Assembly: GCA_012184525.1 (NCBI GenBank)
Contig: WOFQ01000018.1
Location: 310,001 to 374,000 of the forward strand
Length of the DNA: 64,000 bases
Direction of reading: 5' to 3'
Source of the DNA: Xenoacremonium recifei
Lineage: Eukaryota; Ascomycota; Sordariomycetes; Hypocreales; Nectriaceae
Made by a program: the position numbers and the translations under genes
Notes under the pieces: generated by a model
Databases searched by the model: none
Seen by the model: the letters and a program-made list of their open reading frames with translations, nothing else
Told to the model about the DNA's origin: nothing
Shown here: positions 48,181 through 58,900 of the stretch, piece by piece
How the letters are laid out: every line of letters starts with the position of its first letter
How positions within the stretch are numbered: position 1 is the stretch's first letter

Positions 48181-48186
48181 CCGAGG
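48181..48186. promoter_or_regulatory. CCGAGG (FarA/FarB/Ctf1-type) site 3
   Basis: Third copy, 49 nt beyond site 2, in the same orientation. Confidence 0.4.
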
Positions 48187-48551
48187 GGGTTAGATGTGAA
48201 GGATCTCGGAGATTGAGACCCTCATTCAGTTGGCTATCTCTTGTCACGTACATCGGGTGTGGAGCGGAGCGGATGCGTTGTCAGTTGTGGTGGAGGACAC
48301 AGTAATACTTGGTCATCCACGGTGATGGCTTCATATTTCGTTGACTGACACCACCTCTCAGTAAGGCTCCTCAATATGCCACTTAATTTTACACCAGCAA
48401 AGAATCCCAAATTCCAGTCCGTGCTAGATGCAAGCACACCGCACGCCAAAACTCCGTCCCCGAAATCGTCTCAACAGGGGACGATACACATGCCCTCCAG
48501 ATCTGTCCTGTCTAAACCCAGCCTTTCTACTCCCAATGCGCTGCAGTATGC

Positions 48552-49860
48552 TTACGCACCTCCACGGGCCGTCGTCTTAGCCTTCGCCTTCTCCTTCTTG
48601 TCCAGCTTCGCCTTCTTCTTCTTTTCCTCTTGCTTCTCCTCCATCTTGCGCTTGTGTGCCGCCTTCTCGGCGTCGGACTTGGGCACCGGCTTGAAGAATC
48701 CCTCGAGCCGCGCCTGCTGCGAGCTCTTGAGGTTCTTCTCCAGCCGCGCGCCACCGCTGCGCACTCGGTCCTCTGAGAAACCCTTCTCCGTAACCAGGAA
48801 CGTCACCAAACCCTCAATGTCTGGCTTGTCCCACTTGAAGTCGCATTCAGGAGCGTCAGCCTTGCGCACATCGGGCTCGAAGAAGAGGTCTCGTGCATCC
48901 TTGTATGGCCAGTCTTCGGGGATCACATATTTCTTCTTTGGGTCCTTCTCCATAGCCTCGACAACCTTTTCAAGCGACCCGTGGTCGCGTATCATTTTCA
49001 GGGCTGTGCTGGGTCCAACCTTGGGAATCGGGTCGAGATAATCGCAACCGAGGAGGATACAGAGATCCACGAACTAACAGGCATGAATAATTAGTATCCA
49101 TGCAACTCCCGAAATGGTTGTAAGGATGGTCTACTCACCTGCTTGCGCTCCATGTTCAATCCCTCTAGGACCTTGTCCAGCCGAATCTCCTGGATAGGCT
49201 CCTTTCGTTGCTCACTGAAGGTCAAGTGTCGCAACAAGATGGGCGCGTTGAAGCACAGCGTATCCATATCCTCACTCGCCGCCGCATATACTTTACCTGC
49301 CTGCGCCAGCACTGCACACTGGGCCTCGGCCTCGGTAGGTGCAATAATGTAGGGAATTCCCATGAGCTTCAGCAAACGCTGGCACTCGGCATTGTGCTCG
49401 CGGGTGACGCGGACCGTTCGTCGCGAAAACTTCTCCACGTCTTCAGCTGTACCCGTCTCCTTGGCCTCCTCAAGGCCCTCGTTGGCCTCTTGCTTGCGCT
49501 GGAAACGCTTCGCCAACTCGCCCGATTTAAGCTTAGGGGGTGCGCCGTCGAATACGTAGAGCGGCTTGATGCCGTTGTCGACCATACGTAGCGTGCGGTA
49601 GAACATGCCCATCAAATGTGACGTCGTCTCGCCGCTATCGTTCATGAGTTGCTGGCCGTCGGATCGCACGGCGATCAGGAAGCTGTAGATGCTCATTGAG
49701 GCGTCCTGGAAGCCTGGCGTCAGTCGTTTGCAAAGTAGGAGGGTAATGGTAGTTTACTCACAATAGCGACCTTGCGGCCGAACTGGTTCTTGATCTCGCC
49801 CTCCTTGATCGCATCGGGAGCCTCATCCTTGATGATGGAAAATAGCTGCTTGATACCCAT
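48552..49860 (-). CDS. FEN1: Flap endonuclease FEN1/Rad27
   Basis: Structure-specific nuclease that removes 5' flaps in Okazaki-fragment maturation and long-patch base excision repair. Exons 49762-49860, 49139-49705 and 48552-49073 join to 395 residues, the typical fungal length (ATT|GTGAGT to CCAG|GAC; CAG|GTGAGT to GTTAG|TTC). Residue numbering matches human FEN1: D34 (DASMSIYSF), D86 (LYVFDG), the glutamates of APTEAEAQC, the aspartates of SEDMDTL, and D233 (LGCDYLD). A PCNA-interaction box, QARLEGFF, sits at 342-349. A Lys/Glu-rich nuclear-localisation tail follows. The start MGIKQLFSIIKDEAPDAIKE is canonical; Gly2 must be exposed for activity. An ACGCGT site and an E2F-like site lie about 200-235 nt upstream. 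Confidence 0.96.
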
Positions 49861-50060
49861 CTTGACCAGCTGCTGCGCCTAGGCGGAGGTCGCTCAGGGT
49901 GTATCGTAAAGGCAATCGGATCGGCTGACGAGTGAGAAAATATGAGAAAATCGACTCGCGATGCGAAATTGAGAACTCAAACAGTGCCCAGCGCAAAGAC
50001 GTGGAATGGGTCAATTTGGTTGTCTTTGGAGGATGAAAGTTGAAGGAGTAGGCAGTGTGA

Positions 50061-50066
50061 ACGCGT
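50061..50066. promoter_or_regulatory. MluI cell-cycle box (ACGCGT) upstream of FEN1
   Basis: Perfect palindromic MCB about 200 nt upstream of the FEN1 start codon. In yeasts MBF binds this element to drive G1/S expression of replication genes, including the FEN1 homologue. Function here is inferred from motif and gene. Confidence 0.55.
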
Positions 50067-50086
50067 GAAGAAAGTCATGACGCGCC

Positions 50087-50094
50087 TTTTCGCG
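50087..50094. promoter_or_regulatory. E2F/SCB-like TTTTCGCG site upstream of FEN1
   Basis: Lies 20 nt beyond the ACGCGT box, next to a second CGCG core (GACGCGCC). The cluster supports S-phase control of FEN1. Confidence 0.4.
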
Positions 50095-50695
50095 ATCACC
50101 AGGCAGGGATCTTAATTGACCCCACCACAGCTCCTGCCTGACTAACAACCACAGACTTCAAAGGCAACAAAGAGAACACTTCCATCAATACGTGAATGCT
50201 TTAAATTCGGTTTCTTGCTATGTCCCCAGTTGCTTTTAATCTATCATTGACTCGACTGTATCAACGATTAAGTAAGCTAACAAATGTATCGATGCTCACC
50301 TCTCGCAGCCCGGTAATCTCGTCCTTCCACCACTACAGTGGTAGATACAGAACCCAGAGCTACGAGGAAGAACACGAGGCTCTTCAAGAAAAGCCCATCC
50401 CAGTCCACTCCCTTGTAGATGGCATCGAATAATGGTTCAATCTACCGCTCGGAATACAGAGCAGTCAAGGATGAGTCTCTCCTTGCGCTCCACCACGCCG
50501 TGCGGAACAAATCATTGTAACTTCACGTAGGGGGAAAATATCAATAGCACGCGACACGTCACGTCTCGAATCAGCAATGGTCTGATTCTGGGCCCTTGGG
50601 CTTCCATGTCTGGGTATCGTACACCGTTCACTGATCCTGTCAGCATCATCGTTTGCTCTTCATGCTCGGCCTTCGTTCTATGATCTGTGTCACGC

Positions 50696-52900
50696 TTAAT
50701 CTTCGAAAAACACTTTCTTCCGCCCGCTTCCTCTATCGTCCTCCATGCTGTCCAATGCCTTGTCGATCTCCATGATATCGAGCATCTCGACTTCGACGTC
50801 GCGCGTGGTGAAATCGTCTGTCTGATCTGCCGCTGCACTCAACGTATCCGAGAAATCGAAGCCGATGCGAGGTCGAGTTGGTAAGAGCAAGCCACCCTGA
50901 GTCCTGCTGGCGTCTTCCAGAGTCTCGTCCCGATCAAAAGATCCGGATCTCATCCTCAGCGTTCCGGGCTTGATTGTGCTCAGGTTATATGACAGCTTCT
51001 CTGATGCGCCCTTCTTGCCATGGACAATGATCGCATCGGACTTCTCCCCCTTGGAGAAAAGTCGCCGTCTGCGAGTGCTGACGACACCACCAATCTTCTT
51101 TCCAGGTCCATCCTCTCCCTCTCGCACAATAACAATTCTGGACTCGCCCATGATCAACACATCTACTGGGAGGCCGTCCTCGGGACTCGCAGCAGAGCTG
51201 TATCTGAGGTGGTCCACAGCAAGGCCAACGCCACAACATCGTTCTCCCAGGAGACCAGTTGAGAGGTCGAGTAGTCTGAGCATTCGGGTAGGCTGGGTAC
51301 CGCTGAAAAGATTCACCCCGCCGCCGGATCCTTTGCGTAATTGTGAGTCCCAGAATCTTGTGACGCCGGGGATGATGCAGACATGGTCCAGACCACCAAC
51401 CCAGAGGGCAACGCTCTCGTCCGGCATTGCCTTGCCTGCAGTAGGCATCGAGATAACTTTGATGCCACCCTTGATAGTGGCAAGGCGATCAAGAGTCACG
51501 GCTGAGCTCAGGGAGGCTGTTGCTTGTCGGCGCGTATGCGGAGTCATGGGTGCAAACTCCCCAGTGCTGTTCTCCTTGCTCTGCGTGGCCACACTTCGCA
51601 ACGAACTGGTTCCCTCAACGAACCCGGATACGCTGAAATCCGTCAAAGCAGCTCCTCGAACTCCAGATTTGAGCTTTGTTGATAGAGCTGGTCCAGCTGC
51701 TGAGGGACTGATGCCGTCGATATCCCATATACCCCAGGTACCGTCAGCCAGAAGAACGAAGACGGCGCGGCCATGTGCAATCCATGCTGCGTCCAGGATA
51801 GGCTTTCGGGTATATGATGGTCGTACAAATGGTTGATAGAGTGAAAGAAGCCAAGATCCCTGGACAGGGAAAGGGCCTGTGGCATCCGGGTCAGGGGGTA
51901 GGGATGGGAGGACAAAGTCATAGATCTTGACGCCATTGGTCGATGAGACGGTAAGCAGCTGAGTGGTATGTGTGGGGTTGAATGCGACGCTCGTCAAGGT
52001 GCGGCCAATGTACTCGACTTGAAATGATTCCACGGGCTTTTCAGGCTTGTCCTTGGGATCCAAAGGAACATCCCATAACCGAAGACAACCACCCGCCTCT
52101 CTGGAGTGTGATGCAACGACTGCGCGAGATTGCTTGCCAGGCCGTTCTGTGGGCTTGGGCATAACTAGGCTGATAGCAATGCCCTCGCTGTGTGTTGATT
52201 GTCCACCCAACAGGATGAGCGACTCGCTCCAGGCTCCTGATCCAGCCTGTCCCGCGAGCAGGTCCTTCTTCAATTCCGGTCTCGCCTTGCTCTCCGGCGA
52301 AGGAGGAGTCAGGGGAAGTGTGATAACATATACGTCGTTCGTTATGCATGACACCGCGAAGACCATCTTTTCTGTGAGGATATTTGCTCCTCCCCAGGCA
52401 GCATCTTCAGCGGCGCAAGGAGTCATAGGCATGACGGCCACTTTCAGCACCGCAGTTCCCAGAGCTAGATCCAATGTCTGGACGATCTCTGGGTATGCGG
52501 CATCTTCTTCGACCTCGTCCTCGAATTGCGGATTATCTTGGAACTTGGTGGCGGCTTGTGATTTCGCTGGTGGCTCCTCGTCGTCTGAATCGATGATCAT
52601 CACCGCATCTTCGCTGGCACCATTCGGCTTCTCCTTTGCTGGCGCTTTTTTCGCAGGCTTGAATCGCTTGCCGCCTCTCCATGCCAGCGTAACGCCATTT
52701 TCATGACCGTAAATGAGGATCGTGGCTCCTTGAGGCGAAAGGACAGGATACGTTTGCACATCGTTAACTCGCCGAGAGAGGTTGTACCTAGAAAGCCCAG
52801 GGTCAGTCTAGCCCGTGCACTGAGTTTTGTAGGTTCGCGCGTACGTGAATTGTGTGTTCTGCGCCGTGCGCCGGATTCGAGGAGCTGTGACGGAGCTCAT
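50696..52900 (-). CDS. Nup37-like WD40 nucleoporin
   Basis: Probable scaffold nucleoporin of the Y complex in the nuclear pore. Exons 52845-52900 and 50696-52787 (57-nt intron, TTCAC|GTACGC to TCTAG|GTAC) join to 715 residues, large for Nup37 but in line with the extended forms of filamentous fungi. The N-terminus MSSVTAPRIRRTAQNTQFTY leads into a beta-propeller with degenerate WD-type blades: LIYGHENGVTLAWRGG, CLRLWDVPLDPKD, LTSVAFNPTHTTQLLTVSS, LADGTWGIWDIDG. A charged loop (about 60-100) holds VMIIDSDDEE, which looks like a SUMO-interaction motif. The C-terminus (about 560-715) is basic then acidic, ending DRGSGRKKVFFED. Identification rests on recalled similarity to fungal Nup37; an unrelated WD40 protein is the alternative. 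Confidence 0.65.
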
Positions 52901-55099
52901 GTTGGTGTTAGGCCGCCGGGCAGACAGCCCTGCGCAGGGTGATGTTTGGCGTCAACAATGCTTCGCTGTTGGAGATGAAATGGGAGAGAAAGATAAGCTG
53001 ACAGGCTCAGCTTCAGTATCGCGGCAGTAGTCGAGTCGTTGATTATTTTCGTGTCGCTGGATGAGCTGCAACTTTTTCGACGCGACTGATGGCGCGCCAA
53101 AGCTTGGAGCTTGGATCGTTTGGCGGTCACGTGTTTTAATTCAGGCACCGCTCAGCCAGTCGGTTCACCTACCCTAGAGTATGGATTTCGACTTTCTATC
53201 TTTCACTATATTTCGTGAGGCTTGAGTAATATCTTCTGTCCATGACAATAGCAATTCTCGCTTGAACAGCTGTACTCGTAGGGTAGTGCTCTTATTCAGC
53301 AACTGGGTTGTGCGGCAGGACGATATTCTTTCTACCCGTTTGCCCGCCTCCACAGTACCATCTGTTTGAGCATCACCATGCGAATACTTTACCGACTCAA
53401 GCTACGATATACAAGAGTTTCGAGCAAGTGAAGTAACGGGGCAACGAAAAAATGGAAAGAGGCAGGAACTCGGGAAGCCACACCCAAGTTGTAAAATAGC
53501 GGGTGAGCTATAAAGACAACGAAGTCCAATATTAGAAACCGACAACGCTATGACGTTGATGAGTTAGGCTCACGAGTACATCAAACGAGAATGATGAGGC
53601 CGAAGAGCCAAAGGCCCGACTAACTACTTAGGTATCACCTTTCAAACAATATATCAACGGACATACCGATCTCTCCAAGCTCCATCTTTCGGCAAATAAA
53701 GAGATCACCACAGAACCACTCTATGCCAAACCCCCTCCACCTCCCTGATCCAGCACCACAGGATCGACGCAACACCTGCCTCTCAACCCACAAACAATCT
53801 ACTCGCTTCCCAACCCAGCAACGTAACCGCGCCCAAAGAGGCATCCAGCCTGTAACTCGTGCCAAGTCAGTAATCCTTCAGCAAAGCATGAACGTTATGA
53901 AACGCTGACCTCGAAACCAACGGGCGTCATCGCAGCCCCCTGGCGTTTCACGTCGTCGAGGTGTCGACGATCTCGCGCAGGGCTGAACGCAGCTAGTCCC
54001 CCCGCCAAGACGGCGTCTGTAACAAGGGCATTGTTGGGCGTGGCCTGGATCAGCAACGAGAAGAAACGCGATCATCAGACCCCAACCACCGCGGACGTCA
54101 GAGGGTGAATCACTTCTGAGAATGCCCGAGTTCCAGAGCGAGACAGGTAAGCTGATGCACAAGCCGAAGGTAAGCCTGGTGACACTCGATGGAACCGCGG
54201 TGGCACTGAAGGAGTAGAGCGCCTACAGCAAGAGCAAGGCGAAGCGAAGTGAAATGAAGTCAAGTGACGATGCTCGATTACTATTGCAATCCGTACATAC
54301 AGTCGCCACGTTTCTCACGCTCCGGCCAGGACCTGAAAGAAAAGAACTAGTAGAAACTAAATAAAGCGACCATAGGATATTTCCTCACCAGCACCATCCT
54401 ATCATGGGGCCAGCTCACATTTCCTCACCCACGAGTCCTATAATCTGGGTGTAGAGTCCTGCGTTTGCTTTTCCCACGTCCAAATATCACGAGAAGACCG
54501 CATCGCCATGCGTCCCCTTCCTCCACAGCTCCATCCTCCAGGGCATCCGCACTTCCCCGAACTGGAGGGTCCGTTTTTGTACACAAGAGACCTCGGACTC
54601 TGAGTCGTCGTCAAAATGAAACAGTAAATCAACCGTGCAAAGTTACACGCGGGTATCTGTGTCGCTACGTTCCCCTGTGGCCTGTCCGCCTCTCATCGCG
54701 AGGAAGGAGAGCAGAAACCAGGTTAAGGGGACACGCAGCCATGCCACAGTCGCGGTGTCGCTCCCATATTCTGCTGTCGCTGAAATCAAAAGGTCGAGGG
54801 CGGGTCGAGAAATATGTCAGGTAAGGAATGGACGGCGTAGGGGCAGCCGACTTGTGTTGAGCGTGTTTGCGAGATCAAATCCAGTCGTTATTTCCACAGA
54901 TAAATTTGAAAAAAGTCTAACCCTACGCCAATAAGATAGTTAAACGCCGCCAGGCCGTCGGAGATGCGATCGACCAAAGACATGAGCTGTCATCCCGTGA
55001 ACGCCGTGAATGCCGATGATTGTTTGTTGTAGAGAGGGTGATAGTAGTAGTGGTATTTGTGAAGGCAGATTCGTTCATCGTGACTTCAGGGATGGTTGC
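52901..55099. other. Intergenic between Nup37-like and WSC genes
   Basis: 2.2 kb with the Nup37 promoter at one end and the WSC gene's 3' end at the other. Open frames are short (the longest is 119 codons, 54465-54824, low complexity). I see no gene. Confidence 0.55.
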
Positions 55100-55995
55100 T
55101 CATGCATTGGTGACCTTTACAGCGTTAGTCTCATCTATGGTACGGCAATTTTGTCATTACTTACCCTAAGAATTCTTCGCGAGTAGTCTTGGTTGTCGGC
55201 GATGCTGCCGTCGCTAAGTCGTCGGTGTGCCATGACGGGGTCGAGTCGAGAGTCGGTCATGGAGATGCTGCCGCTGCTGCTGGGAGGCTTGGAGCCGTTG
55301 ATGAAAGCGTTGACTGCAGCATTGCGTCGGTGTTCCTCCTCGATCTCGGCATTTCGTCTGCGGCGGATGAAGAAGAAGAAAGCGCCGATGCCAGCAGCCA
55401 CGGCCACAACACCTACCACAACGCCTGCGGCAATGGCAGCTGTGTTGGTGCTCTTCTTCTTCGGCGTGCTTGTCTCCGTTGGTTCAGCCGATTCGGTAGC
55501 AACTGAAGATTCGATGGAAGTGGTTGACGTTGTTGGCTTGCTGACAGCTGATGAAGTCGAGGTTACTGGCGGCTCGTAGTCATCGACGGCAACTTCGATA
55601 CCGGTGTTGAAGACCGAGTAGTAGTCGCCGCTAATTCCACCACAGGCCTCCAAACCGTATCCGGGACAAGGATAGTTGCATTTGCTGTCCGCCGCAACGT
55701 CATCCTCAGGAGGGTAGACATAACCACAGTAGCAGGTGCTGCCGTGAAGACCCATCACCCAAAAACCCTTTTCGGTACAATAATCGCCGCAGCTTCCGGA
55801 CGAAACATGGTCGACTGAGCTTTCCTTGGTGAAGTTGCCGCCCGATGAGTAGCATCCGTGCGAGGTCAGCTCATTTAGGACGGGAAGTGTTGATGGTGTC
55901 TGTGTCGGGGCTGAAGACGTTGCGGTGGCAGCGAGGACTCCCAAGAATTGGGTCGCGGCCGCGAAGACCACTGAGGTGAGTGTTATCGGCTTCAT
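55100..55995 (-). CDS. WSC-domain cell-wall integrity sensor
   Basis: Single-pass plasma-membrane mechanosensor feeding the Rho1-Pkc1 cell-wall integrity pathway. Exons 55165-55995 and 55100-55114 join to 281 residues. Signal peptide 1-22 (MKPITLTSVVFAAATQFLGV). WSC carbohydrate-binding domain about 45-130, with eight or more cysteines (GCYSSGG, CGDYCTEKGFWVMGLHGSTC, CNYPCPGYGLEACGG). Ser/Thr-rich, probably O-mannosylated stalk about 143-185. Membrane helix about 186-210 (AAIAAGVVVGVVAVAAGIGA) followed by RRRR. The cytoplasmic tail has the conserved LSDGSIADNQDYSRRILRV. A strong donor AGG|GTAAGT and an acceptor AAAG|GTC bound a 50-nt intron that gives the expected ending RRILRVTNA; reading through gives a 286-residue form ending RVSNDKIAVP, with stop at 55135. 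It is intronless otherwise. Confidence 0.9.
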
Positions 55996-58900
55996 GGTGT
56001 TTTTGAAATGTGGTTTTGAGTAGAGCGAAAGTATCGAATGGAACAAAGAAAGCAATCGAGCGTGTCGATGGCGAAATCTCGAATCAGGTCAACTCGATCC
56101 GAGGGATGGTATCAAGATGGCAACCAGGTTCGCGATGGATTAATCCTAGGTTTCGAGTCCGAGTGGTTGAAACACGTCGATAGTTGATGAGAAAGGGGAG
56201 AGCGTTCACTGAGCCAGCCAGACGCGGTCGGGGAGAGAAGTCGTGGATCGGTGACGAGGACGGGTTCTTTGTTGTCGAGGGCGTCGAACGTGTCGTGGTA
56301 TCGTGTTGTCGAGGTCCCAAGGGATGGCCGTTGGTCACGGGTCCCAACGCACACAAAGAGCAGACTGTGTCTCTTTTTCCTTCCTTGCCAGAACGAGATG
56401 GCTCCCAGGCCGCCCTTTGACGACGACGGGGAAAACTGCTCACGAGTGCAGAGTCACGCTACAAAGACGTCAAAGGTGGAAAGAGGGCGAAGAAAGCATT
56501 GAATACCACATACGTCCGAAAGAAGCGGAAGAACGCAGTGGGGAGAGGGGGAGGGAGTCTTGAAGGAGGGACTGGAACGAGTGACGGGAAGGGAGCGGCG
56601 TTGTTTTGTCGGAGGGAGGAGGAGGACGAGAGAAGCGAGAAGCGAGAAACGAGGAAGAGGAGGCGGGCGGCCAGGAGAAGGACTACTGGAAGGCTAGAGA
56701 AGGAAAGAGCCAGCCAGCGCCAGAGCGAGAGACCACCTGCGGCATGGGCGAGCACGGTGGGAGGTGGGCCCAGGATCCAGCGGGTGGATGGGCCAGTGGC
56801 AGGCGAGCAGCTGGGGAGACCAAGGAGACCTGGCAGGGGCAGCGCTGCAGCAGTGCGCGGATTGCACAACAAGCGAGCATAAACAGCACAACGCGGTCGG
56901 CGAGGGGGGTGTTGGGGGTGGTGCAAAGCGAGATTTGGGCGCTAGACACCGTGGCCAGCAGCCCGTTCCTGAGTCTGGCGCCCGGGGGGACCCCTGTCGG
57001 GTCCATGATGGATCATCCCTTTCTCGGGTCCTCAGAGGGTGAATGCCCCTGGAGATCCCCTGAGGTGCCTGAGATGCCGAGAGCTTCCCTGCCAGGTCCC
57101 CTGGGACGCCCACTGGTCCACCAGAAGCGCCCCCCCGTTAGCCTCCCCTGTCCGGGCGCCGCTGCAGCCGCTGGCGGGCCCGCTGCAAGCCACCTCGGCC
57201 AATGCCTGGGGCCAGCCTGGAATGAAGGGCGCCTATTGGTTATGAGGCCACGTCAGGCACGACGCCGGGCAATTCCCAAACCTGCCGGTGCAAAGTATAA
57301 AGACGTATCGTTGCCGTTTGGGTCGTTGTGCGCAGTTGTGCCCGTTGTGCAATTTCCCCATCGGGTGTTTGGGTTTGATCAGAGTTGCTGTCGCTTTTCA
57401 GGAACAGGAAGGCCCTCTGAGTAGCAGATAGAGGCACCTGACGGAGGACGCCGCGCCCATTGCTGTATCTGGCACAATTTGCCGTAGTCGGGTCGACTTT
57501 ACTTCTCCGAAACCGTTGGCTTGGTGATTGCTTCAGATTGCTCGATGCACCCAAATTGCATCCGTGAGTGTGGTTGATGAGAGCGTGCAGATCGTCCCAG
57601 CCCGAAGGCTCACGTCCCGCTCTTCAGCTGCCCTTGCACAGACGGCTGCCCACCCAGCAGAACTCCCGGCTGCAGAGATCACGGCCCTTCCAGGAATCCA
57701 GCGAGTCTGACAGCGGCGTGGCACGCCGGAGGTCTCGGGTACAGGGCCTGGTTGACCCATATCAGCAGTTAGTTGAGAGAAATATTAAGGTGCGGCCAAG
57801 AGAGCTGGAGGAGGGGAGCAGGAAGCGGTACCTGAACTCTGTTCCTGGTGCCTTTACCATGCATGCATAAGCGTGCATACACGGAGTGGAGGGGAGGGGG
57901 CAGTGGATTCGAAGCAATAATTGCATGGATCCTTCCCTCCATTTGGCTGCACACGCGATTGATGCAGAAAGTATGCGGCCACCGTGACCACCCATCCGTT
58001 CCTTCCCCCACGCGAACCCATTCATAATCCAGCATTACACGCTTGTGCAGCGAGTTGTGCAGAGGGCTAGTGCACCCCGTCTTACCGCCAGGTTCTTTGT
58101 GATGCTCCTGCCAATCATGATGTGCAGGCGCGCGCGTTAGCGATCTTCCAGCTGTCAATACACCTTCAATTTACACGCTCCACGTGTACGGCCTTGTGCT
58201 GCACGGCCAGCAGATCATCTCGAGAACAGCAGAGAACAGCACAGCTGGCATGCAGCGGCTGCACGCTTTGGTGAGAATACGGATTCCGTTGCGGTGGTTG
58301 TGGTGGTTGGGGATGGCGCAACCCTCCCCGTCCTCTATCCTGGTCCCACTGACCGGGACAAGACCAGTCGAGACATCACCGTCCCTCGGATTCACAAGCG
58401 CAACGCCGACCGACGTGTTCGTATCAAACCGCTCAGCCTTCAAATGCAACGCTCTTTTCCCTCGGTATCGGTACCGCTTGCAAGATACGTATACTCCGGA
58501 CAGCGTGGAAGAGCCTGCCTGTCAATGCCCAGCAAGCCGTCAGCAGCCACCAAAGACTCTCTGACGAGGATGACACACGCGCCTTCCTTATCATCAAACC
58601 GCCAAGAGTGACAGGCAGTCACAGAGGTGAAACAGACGGGAAGCACCAGGATGCATCTGTTCGCCGTGCCGCCGTTCTTGTTCAACCATGACTGCTGCAA
58701 TCAAAGGGAGAATTAATCAAGCGGACGGTCGCCAGGTCATTGATCCTTCCGTCCCGACAAACACCAGAGAGAGGCCTCATCAAGATGAGCGAACGGGGCA
58801 TATCGAGAATCCTGTTCCACCACCCATTGCTGATCCCTTCTGAGGTTGGAACAGCCGTTGCGCAGATGACGGTCCGTGGTGGCCTGGACTCGTGAAGCAC

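Larger units (their letters stand above)
47572..48551. other. Upstream region of ACAD and 3' side of FEN1
   Basis: 980 nt with the ACAD promoter. The only clear signals are three CCGAGG hexamers between 48068 and 48186 (listed separately). No gene is seen. Confidence 0.6.
49861..50695. other. FEN1 promoter and 3' side of the Nup37-like gene
   Basis: 835 nt. It carries ACGCGT at 50061-50066 and TTTTCGCG at 50087-50094. A plus-strand frame of 70 codons (50220-50432) is unassigned. Confidence 0.6.

Noticed and set aside
56606..57424. 272-codon plus-strand frame upstream of the WSC gene
   Set aside because: Glu/Arg then Gly/Pro-rich low-complexity sequence in a GC-rich promoter-like region; no domain.
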